From an uncultured Flavobacteriaceae bacterium (GTDB lineage: Bacteria > Bacteroidota > Bacteroidia > Flavobacteriales > Flavobacteriaceae): a stretch of 64,000 nt of DNA. Below, one piece after another: positions 58,142 through 64,000 of the stretch (the stretch's first letter is position 1; each line of letters begins with the position of its first letter). The DNA is taken from the NCBI GenBank assembly GCA_947501845.1, contig CANMXP010000003.1:248001-312000 (forward strand), read 5' to 3'. Position numbers and translations under genes: made by a program. Below the pieces are notes generated by a model, which was given only the letters and a program-made list of their open reading frames with translations, ran no database searches and was not told the DNA's origin.

Positions 58142-58159
58142 AGTTGAACAAGTTCAACT
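58142..58159. promoter_or_regulatory. Candidate operator palindrome AGTTGAAC-AA-GTTCAACT
   Basis: A perfect 8-bp inverted repeat with a 2-base spacer. It lies in the 91-base gap between the GlcG start (58089) and the stop of the Crp-family gene (58181). Its size suits a Crp/Fnr dimer site and its distance suits an activator site in front of the GlcG gene. Confidence 0.45.
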
Positions 58160-58180
58160 TGATAATATTTTTCAACGGAT

Positions 58181-58753
58181 TTAAGACTGCTTTTTAATTT
58201 TACTTAAAAATTCGTGAGTAATCCCTAAATAGCTGGCAATTTGTTTGTCTGTGAGCTTGGATGCAATATTGGGGTAGGTGGTTGCAAAGTAATGGTAACG
58301 TTCTTTTGCTGTTTCACAATGATTTCTAATTAAACGGCGTTGCCATGCAACTAATGCTTTTTGAGACATCACTCTAAATAGCTTCTCGACTATAGGGACA
58401 GATTCGTAAAGTGCTAGTTTGTCGGTTCTGTTAATTAAAAGGACTTTGCTGTCTTCTAATGCTTGGATATTTAAATTTGAGGGCGTTTGATTCATGAAAC
58501 TATCAATATCCATTAACCACCAATCTTTAGCAGCAAAATACAACGTGTTTTCATTGCCTTTTTTGTCGATTGTAAAAATTCTGAAACAACCTTCTAATAC
58601 GAAACCTTCAAATTTGCATAGTTCACCTTGGGTTAGTAGAAAATCCTTTTTTTTAATAGACTCAGGATAGAAGTGTTTACAGATTTCTTCTAATTCTGAA
58701 TTAGAAAGTTGGGCATTTTTCTTTATATTTTGTTTTAATAAATCGTTAATCAT
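58181..58753 (-). CDS. Crp/Fnr family transcriptional regulator
   Basis: 190 residues. A cNMP-binding beta-roll (KKKDFLLTQGELCKFEGFVLEG, then LYFAAKDWWLMDI) is followed by a C-terminal HTH (KLTDKQIASYLGITHEFLSKI). The HTH is short, a variant common in Bacteroidota. No Cys cluster for FNR-type oxygen sensing. It is upstream of, and on the same strand as, the GlcG-propeller-SDR group. It probably controls it through the palindrome at 58142; that is inference. Confidence 0.92.
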   Translation of the reverse strand: MINDLLKQNIKKNAQLSNSELEEICKHFYPESIKKKDFLLTQGELCKFEGFVLEGCFRIFTIDKKGNENTLYFAAKDWWLMDIDSFMNQTPSNLNIQALEDSKVLLINRTDKLALYESVPIVEKLFRVMSQKALVAWQRRLIRNHCETAKERYHYFATTYPNIASKLTDKQIASYLGITHEFLSKIKKQS

Positions 58754-58872
58754 TGATGTAAATAAGCATTGAAAACTCGATGGGAGGGAATTTACTAATT
58801 TTTAAACGATCGAAGCATATTATTCTATATTTATAATATAGTTGAATTAAGATAAAATATTATAGAGTGAGC

Positions 58873-58905
58873 AGACCTGATAGGTTTTTAAAACCTGTCA
58901 GGTCT
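58873..58905. repeat. Palindromic repeat AGACCTGATAGG / CCTGTCAGGTCT
   Basis: A 16-bp stem with one G-U (AGACCTGATAGGTTTT / AAAACCTGTCAGGTCT). There is no U-run behind it. Palindromes built on AGACCTG...CAGGTCT are frequent in flavobacterial intergenic regions; a dispersed repeat is the likeliest explanation. Confidence 0.65.
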
Positions 58906-58961
58906 CTTAAACACAAATGTAGATTATGTAAATTATTATGATTTAGCTATATTAATATAAA

Positions 58962-59000
58962 AAGAGATCTGAAAATTAAAAATAACTTCTCAGACCTCTT
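58962..59000 (-). terminator. Terminator-like hairpin after PPi-PEPCK gene
   Basis: An 11-bp stem with one mismatch/G-U (AAGAGATCTGA / TCAGACCTCTT), 17-base loop, with T-rich sequence on the minus strand, 27 bases after the stop. Confidence 0.6.
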
Positions 59001-59026
59001 CGAAAAACGCAATTTAAAATATTGTA

Positions 59027-62000
59027 CTACTTCTTGTATAAAGGATCAGCTCCAATAGTACCAACTAGGCTGTTTAGGTAAGTTTCGGTTTTTGCTGTTT
59101 CAAATAATTCTTTAACAGCGTCTAATTTATCATTAATGTTCATTTCAGTGACTAATAAACTGTTGTTAGGTTCAGCGATAAATGATTCTAAATAGTCCAT
59201 TTGAGATTTGTAAAACTGAATGTCTTTTTGTTGCTTTAATTTCAGGCGTTCTTTGTACCAATCACTATTTAATACATAGGCTCTATCAAAATATTTACGT
59301 AATTCAGGGTCACTAATATTTTTGCCTTCATATTCGCCATATGCCATAATATGTAATAATATTTTTAAAGGTGGTATGGCAGATGTTACACTTCCGTCTT
59401 CAAAATAGTTAAGTGCTACTTTTTGTTGTGCCTCAATTATATTGTTAATACCATCTACATAATCTTCCATGCCTTGAAGTTCTGGTTTTAACATACGTTC
59501 GCTAAATACAGCTGTAGGTTCATCGAATATACGGTTTAGGCATAATAGGTCGAATTTCCGAGTAATTCTGTAACCTAATCTACTTGCCAAAACTTTTTGT
59601 CCTTCGTACTCGAAATCCTCAAGTTTTTCTAAAGAACCATTAGCTATGAGGTTTTTGGGGTCTCTGTCTTCGGGAGTCATTCTCGCCCAAATCTCAGGAA
59701 TTAGTAAACTAACGTCATGGTCTATTTTGTTTTCTGCACCCACATAACCTGCCGCAGTGCTAAATCCGTTAGACTCCGTTAAAATATGAGATAATAAAGC
59801 ATTATTTAAGTCTGTTGTTGGTGTTAACATATTAAATGGTGCTTTAGTAAGTGCACCTTCAGATCCTGCACCTGTTGTAGATGGCGATTTGCCAGTTAAG
59901 CTACAAACAAAATCCATAAACAATTCAGGGGTTTCTTGATAGTGAATCGGGTTATAAACCGCTAATGGTCTAATACCTGCTTCTCTATCTACTGGGTTGT
60001 TTCTTCTACCTGGAAGAACAGCATTCACGACATGAATTACAGGATCTTCGGGCTTGATTTTTCTACATAAACGTACGCCTATATCAGAGATGTAAGAAGC
60101 TTCGGTTTCATTGTAAAATCTGTTTGGTTCTAAATAGCGTGGGTTTTTAGTTGGTAAACCATCTTCAATAATTCTTGGATGTGACGGTAATACAAACTGT
60201 TCGTCATCATTTTTACTATTAATAATTTCAAGTATAAAGTCTTTAACTGGTTGTGTGTACTTGTCAAAATTGATAGTGTCTTCATAGATGGCAACGGCAT
60301 CTTCTTTACTTAGCATTTCATAGTTGGTTAAGAATCTGCCATCTGAAATAATATCCAATTCAGCATTTTTATCATAACCTCTTACAATAGCCTCATCTGG
60401 TCTTTGGAATAAATGTGCTTCACAGTTAATTAATACTTTTACACTAGGATTATTGAACTCTGGGTTTAAGTTTTTAAACTGGTTTCTAGGAAGTGTAATA
60501 GATGCTGAAATATCATCTTCGGTTTGAATTTTTTCACTTGCTGAAAAATCTGAACGCAGTTTGTTGAGCATCCAGTTACCATTTTGATTAAAACCTATAC
60601 GGACATAACTACCAACAACTGGGTTATTGTTGTAAATTAGTGAAGTCCCTTTAACGCCGTTAATAATTTCAACAGACATCATGTCTTTCCAATTAAGGTT
60701 GGCACCATGAGCTTGTCTGAATAAACGCTTAACAAAAAGTACTAAGGAACGTATATGTACGGGGATGTTTTTTAGAAATTCATTGAATTCATCTGAGTTT
60801 TCTTCAGAGGGCGTTAACAATTTTACAACCGATCCTAAAGTTCTTTTTTCACTTAAGAACGACCTAGACTTAGGTCTGTTAGGGTCTTTTACTTTCCATC
60901 TTGTTGAATAATCGAATTCAATAATTTCATCAGCTTTTTTAAAATCCTCTTCTATATCATGAATATTGAATGTACCATAGGTAATAGCATTTTGCATGGA
61001 CTTTGAAATCTCCGATTTACCACCTCCAGATACTGTACAGGGTTTATGGCAAAATATGCCTTCTGGGAATGTTTCTACCATTCTCCATAAATTGATGGAA
61101 GGGTGTTTTTCTAATCGCAGCTTATTCCCCGACGGGTGTACATACGTTTTAAAGGGCGACAGTGTTAATTTTTGCTTTTCACCATTATAATCCCATGTAA
61201 TGCTATTGGTATTAATGTTGAAGTATGCAGATTCTGGAATATAAACAACGTTAGGATATTTTTTGTCAACTGCATAATTTTCTGGTTTGATATCAATTCT
61301 GTCGGCTAGTAAGGTCTTAACATTTTCAAAGGTGTGGTCTAGGCCATAACTTCTAGAATAATCTTTGCCATTTACGGTGTCGCCCATAATACGTCTAGCA
61401 TAAGCAATAGCACCACCTGCATGTTCTTCTTCTACTAAACCAAATAAATTTGCAGAGTAGCTTATTTGTGTTTTAATTTCTTTTTTAGAGTAACCATAGT
61501 AGTTATCTGCAATTAGGGTAATCACTACACCGCGTTCATCTCTACAGGTTATTTTAAAAGCACCACCATCATTATAGAGTTCATTTTCATCCTTCCAACA
61601 CATGCCATCTTTTCTTTGGCGTTCTGTAGCATCATCATAATGAGGTAGTCCAACATCTTTCTTTTTTAAAGTTTTTAGTTGGGGAGCCAGTATAATACAA
61701 CCCGTATGACCTGTCCAATGCTCAGTATCTAAAGCGGCATCATTTTGAGATAGATTTGGATTGCCTGCATTACCAAAAATATTTTCAACAAAATCTAAAT
61801 TACTCACTAAATTCCCTGGTACAAAAAAGCGAACTTCTAAAGATTTTTCTTTAATAACACCCTTTACTTCAGGACAGACGGTGGGTCTGAGTAACATAGA
61901 TACCATTACTTTTGCTTTCTCTTCTTGTTTTGAAGTAAATGGTAGAATTTTTAAATCTTCTGGCGGATTAAACGCTGCGTTTAAAAAATGTGCAAATGCG

Positions 62001-62479
62001 ATTTTTGGTACTTCTTTTTTATCTAAAGGAATGGGTAAATCACCTTCTACCATATGAAAGGTTCCTTTGGTAGTCCTTTTGTCATGTAACGGGTTATTTA
62101 AAATACCTTGCTTAAGTCTTTTAGAAGTCACTAAATCACTTTTAAAAGCATTACCATTTGGCGGTAAACTTACCTCTCTAGCTTGTCCTTTTTTTGATAA
62201 AATGAGTGTGTTGTTTGGTAGAATGTAAGACTTGTTAAAAGGAACATCCTTTAAATAATCATTAATGAAATTTTGTATTCTGGAGTCAGCAGGTGATTGA
62301 TGATTGGCCAGAAGCCTTGATTTTTCTCGAATGCTCTTTATTAATCCGTTGGTTAATGCTTCAAACTTAGGATCGCAAAATGTTTCTTTGCTGCCTGCTT
62401 CATCTTTAAAGGTTGGTTGTCCAATAGATGCTAGCTTTAAGTTGATAGATTGAACAATGTCTTTTCTTAATTTTTCCAT
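59027..62479 (-). CDS. PPi-type phosphoenolpyruvate carboxykinase (PEP carboxytransphosphorylase)
   Basis: 1150 residues, the size of PPi-PEPCKs first identified in Propionibacterium and Entamoeba. They interconvert PEP, CO2 and Pi with oxaloacetate and PPi. The PEPCK core is recognisable. YYGYSKKEIKTQISYSANL (about 327-345) followed by EEEHAGGAI matches the GTP-PEPCK lysine/arginine region. VSGGGKSEISKS (about 481-492) is a P-loop relative. HWTGHTG, PHYDDATERQRKDG and GKSPSTTGAGSEGALTKAPF (about 862-881) are diagnostic of the family. The assignment rests on recognition, not on a search. A -7-like box (minus strand) lies at 62526-62533. It is unrelated in sequence to the ATP-type pckA at 36.2 kb. 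Confidence 0.8.
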   Translation of the reverse strand: MEKLRKDIVQSINLKLASIGQPTFKDEAGSKETFCDPKFEALTNGLIKSIREKSRLLANHQSPADSRIQNFINDYLKDVPFNKSYILPNNTLILSKKGQAREVSLPPNGNAFKSDLVTSKRLKQGILNNPLHDKRTTKGTFHMVEGDLPIPLDKKEVPKIAFAHFLNAAFNPPEDLKILPFTSKQEEKAKVMVSMLLRPTVCPEVKGVIKEKSLEVRFFVPGNLVSNLDFVENIFGNAGNPNLSQNDAALDTEHWTGHTGCIILAPQLKTLKKKDVGLPHYDDATERQRKDGMCWKDENELYNDGGAFKITCRDERGVVITLIADNYYGYSKKEIKTQISYSANLFGLVEEEHAGGAIAYARRIMGDTVNGKDYSRSYGLDHTFENVKTLLADRIDIKPENYAVDKKYPNVVYIPESAYFNINTNSITWDYNGEKQKLTLSPFKTYVHPSGNKLRLEKHPSINLWRMVETFPEGIFCHKPCTVSGGGKSEISKSMQNAITYGTFNIHDIEEDFKKADEIIEFDYSTRWKVKDPNRPKSRSFLSEKRTLGSVVKLLTPSEENSDEFNEFLKNIPVHIRSLVLFVKRLFRQAHGANLNWKDMMSVEIINGVKGTSLIYNNNPVVGSYVRIGFNQNGNWMLNKLRSDFSASEKIQTEDDISASITLPRNQFKNLNPEFNNPSVKVLINCEAHLFQRPDEAIVRGYDKNAELDIISDGRFLTNYEMLSKEDAVAIYEDTINFDKYTQPVKDFILEIINSKNDDEQFVLPSHPRIIEDGLPTKNPRYLEPNRFYNETEASYISDIGVRLCRKIKPEDPVIHVVNAVLPGRRNNPVDREAGIRPLAVYNPIHYQETPELFMDFVCSLTGKSPSTTGAGSEGALTKAPFNMLTPTTDLNNALLSHILTESNGFSTAAGYVGAENKIDHDVSLLIPEIWARMTPEDRDPKNLIANGSLEKLEDFEYEGQKVLASRLGYRITRKFDLLCLNRIFDEPTAVFSERMLKPELQGMEDYVDGINNIIEAQQKVALNYFEDGSVTSAIPPLKILLHIMAYGEYEGKNISDPELRKYFDRAYVLNSDWYKERLKLKQQKDIQFYKSQMDYLESFIAEPNNSLLVTEMNINDKLDAVKELFETAKTETYLNSLVGTIGADPLYKK

Positions 62480-62525
62480 AGGTTCTAACTTTGCTGACTA
62501 TTTTATAGTTCATTATTATTCATAA

Positions 62526-62533
62526 CAAAGTTA
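62526..62533 (-). promoter_or_regulatory. Candidate -7 box (TAACTTTG on minus strand)
   Basis: CAAAGTTA on the plus strand is TAACTTTG on the minus strand, an exact TAnnTTTG match, 47 bases before the start of the PPi-PEPCK gene. Confidence 0.42.
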
Positions 62534-62638
62534 GATTTAGGATATCTTAAAAAAGCTGTCAAAAGTCATGTTGCCCACATATTTTTACTAAAACGATGTA
62601 GTAAAATCAGTGAGTTTTATAAGGGAGAAAAAAGGATT

Positions 62639-63817
62639 TTACTTAAAAGCATTCAATCCCGTAATATCTAAACCTGTAATAAGTAAGTGAATATCATGCG
62701 TGCCTTCGTAAGTAATAACACTTTCTAGGTTCATAGCGTGGCGCATAATACTGTATTCTCCTGTAATGCCCATGCCTCCCAGTATTTGTCTGGCTTCTCG
62801 TGCAATGTTAATAGCCATATCTACATTATTGCGTTTTGCCATAGATATTTGTGCCGAGGTGGCTTTACCATCGTTGCGTAAAACACCAAGTCGCCAGGTT
62901 AAAAGTTGTGCTTTAGTGATTTCGGTAATCATTTCGGCCAATTTTTTTTGTTGTAATTGAAACTGGCCAATAGGTTTTCCAAATTGCATACGTTCTTTAC
63001 TATACTGAAGTGCCGTATCGTAACAATCCATGGCAGCTCCAATAGCCCCCCAGGCAATCCCATATCTCGCAGAGTCTAAGCAACCAAGAGGCGCGCCTAA
63101 ACCAGATTTATTGGGTAATAAATTTTCTTTTGGTACTTTGACATTATCAAAAATAAGCTCGCCAGTTGCCGAAGCACGTAACGACCATTTGTTATGGGTT
63201 TCTGGAGTAGTAAAACCTTCCATGCCGCGCTCAACAATTAAACCGTATATACGCCCTTCTTCATTTTTTGCCCAAACCACTGCCACTTGGGCAAATGGCG
63301 CATTACTAATCCACATTTTGGCACCATTTAAAAGGTAATGGTCGCCCATATCTTTAAAGTTTGTAACCATGCCTCCTGGGTTACTTCCATGGTCGGGCTC
63401 TGTTAAACCAAAGCAGCCAATCCATTCGCCACTGGCTAATTTTGGTAAATATTTTTGACGTTGTTCTTCGTTGCCATATTTCCAGATAGGGTACATAACC
63501 AAAGAAGACTGTACCGAAGCTGTGCTTCTAACCCCAGAGTCTCCACGTTCTATTTCCTGCATAATCAAACCATAAGAAATCTGATCTAATCCAGCACCAC
63601 CATATTCCATAGGGATATAAGGACCAAAAGCTCCTATTTCTGCCAACCCACTAATAATCTGTGTTGGGAACTCAGCCTTTTGCGCATAGTCTTCAATAAT
63701 TGGGGAGACTTCACGTTTTACCCATTCGCGGGCAGCATCACGTACTAATTTATGTTCGTCTGTTAGTAACTCATCAAGGTTATAATAATCTGGAGCTTCG
63801 AATAAGTCTGGTCGCAT
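62639..63817 (-). CDS. Glutaryl-CoA dehydrogenase-type acyl-CoA dehydrogenase
   Basis: 392 residues, acyl-CoA dehydrogenase fold with FAD. RGDSGVRSTASVQSSLVMYPI and CFGLTEPDHGSNPGGM match glutaryl-CoA dehydrogenases. The catalytic Glu is in YEGTHDIHLL (about residue 371), at the GCDH position rather than the short-chain position. It should oxidise and decarboxylate glutaryl-CoA to crotonyl-CoA in lysine and tryptophan breakdown. The saccharopine dehydrogenase and Lrp genes at 34 kb fit the pathway. Confidence 0.92.
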   Translation of the reverse strand: MRPDLFEAPDYYNLDELLTDEHKLVRDAAREWVKREVSPIIEDYAQKAEFPTQIISGLAEIGAFGPYIPMEYGGAGLDQISYGLIMQEIERGDSGVRSTASVQSSLVMYPIWKYGNEEQRQKYLPKLASGEWIGCFGLTEPDHGSNPGGMVTNFKDMGDHYLLNGAKMWISNAPFAQVAVVWAKNEEGRIYGLIVERGMEGFTTPETHNKWSLRASATGELIFDNVKVPKENLLPNKSGLGAPLGCLDSARYGIAWGAIGAAMDCYDTALQYSKERMQFGKPIGQFQLQQKKLAEMITEITKAQLLTWRLGVLRNDGKATSAQISMAKRNNVDMAINIAREARQILGGMGITGEYSIMRHAMNLESVITYEGTHDIHLLITGLDITGLNAFK

Positions 63818-63926
63818 AAAAACTAAGTTTAAGTATGTTTTAAAATAAAATTATTAATAAAAAAGCTGTTTTTTTATTAAATCAATATTTTAAAGACTCA
63901 AATTTAATTAATTCCTATCGATTCGA

Positions 63927-64000
63927 TTACATTTTTAGGTAAAAATCTTTAGTAAGATTTATATAATCTTCGGTGTACTGATGCCTTGATGTTTCAATAA
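63927..64000 (-). CDS. C-terminal end of an unidentified protein (5' end outside window)
   Basis: On the minus strand an open frame enters from the window edge and ends at a stop at 63927-63929. The 23 visible residues (ending RHQYTEDYINLTKDFYLKM) look like the amphipathic C-terminus of a real protein. Too little is visible to name it. The frame and the composition favour a gene. Confidence 0.4.
   Translation of the reverse strand, partial: IETSRHQYTEDYINLTKDFYLKM

Larger units (their letters stand above)
58754..59026. other. Spacer with a dispersed palindrome and a terminator
   Basis: 273 bases without a gene. It contains the palindrome at 58873-58905 and the terminator of the PPi-PEPCK gene at 58962-59000. 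No ORF of note. Confidence 0.6.

Noticed and set aside
58873-58905. Terminator for the PPi-PEPCK gene
   Set aside because: No U-run, and a better placed hairpin at 58962-59000 exists; kept as a dispersed repeat.
1-64000. tRNA, rRNA, CRISPR or prophage genes
   Set aside because: No cloverleaf sequences, rRNA segments, regularly spaced repeats or phage genes were found while reading both strands.

Overview
The window is ordinary chromosomal DNA of a member of the Flavobacteriaceae (Bacteroidota). The evidence is the AT-rich sequence, the near absence of Shine-Dalgarno sites, -7 promoter boxes of the Bacteroidota type (TAnnTTTG) upstream of many genes, a TonB-dependent receptor, a type IX secretion sorting domain, DUF3098/DUF3127/DUF4271/DUF4296 proteins, and a eukaryote-type glycyl-tRNA synthetase. 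No rRNA, tRNA, CRISPR array, prophage or complete insertion sequence was found.

Layout. 1-8.1 kb: the 3' end of a TonB-dependent receptor, a Rieske-like lipoprotein, greA, a HIT hydrolase, an orphan sensor kinase, a flavin reductase, a DUF3127 protein with an SSB-like tail, aat and a serine hydrolase. 8.1-13.8 kb: tag, a thioredoxin-like protein, then a leftward cluster ftsX - small membrane proteins - uppP - truB - outer-membrane protein - TonB-like protein. 14.1-23.1 kb, rightward: leuS, DUF302, SemiSWEET, alanine dehydrogenase, a zinc metallopeptidase, a Bax-inhibitor-1 protein, a membrane-anchored MutS-like ATPase and a small GIY-YIG nuclease. 23.2-31.3 kb: thioredoxin-TPR protein, a LytS/LytTR two-component pair, GNAT, methionine-type aminotransferase plus omega-amidase, an Ig-like lipoprotein and comF. 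31.5-44.6 kb: glyS, an Lrp regulator beside a saccharopine dehydrogenase, ATP-dependent pckA, hemD-DUF4271, a polyprenol-phosphate mannosyltransferase - dihydroorotase - DUF4296 operon, an epimerase and tyrS. 44.8-53.4 kb: LuxE-like protein, a minimal T9SS protein, an OmpR-type two-component system, a glycosyltransferase, trmB-LysE-ATL, and an Fe-S island (mrp, NifU domain, ferredoxin). 53.5-64 kb, leftward: DUF1853, metallophosphoesterase, SDR, a secreted propeller-Dabb protein, GlcG/HbpS, a Crp-family regulator, a 1150-residue PPi-type PEP carboxykinase and glutaryl-CoA dehydrogenase.

How genes work together. Lrp, saccharopine dehydrogenase and glutaryl-CoA dehydrogenase fit lysine catabolism. 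The aminotransferase and omega-amidase fit a glutamine transaminase/omega-amidase cycle. Mrp, NifU and ferredoxin fit Fe-S cluster assembly and electron transfer. Two unrelated PEP carboxykinases (ATP type and PPi type) share the PEP/oxaloacetate node. The Crp-family gene, GlcG and the propeller protein look like one regulated group with a clean palindrome in front of it.

The most unusual signal is a set of short palindromic repeats. They lie between genes and also inside essential genes without breaking the frame: three in leuS (one a perfect hairpin with 22-bp arms) and one in truB. A GIY-YIG nuclease gene is tightly framed by 9-bp inverted repeats belonging to the same kind of elements. 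This makes it a candidate mobile repeat unit, comparable in concept to Rickettsia palindromic elements or REP/RAYT systems; the mobility is inference.
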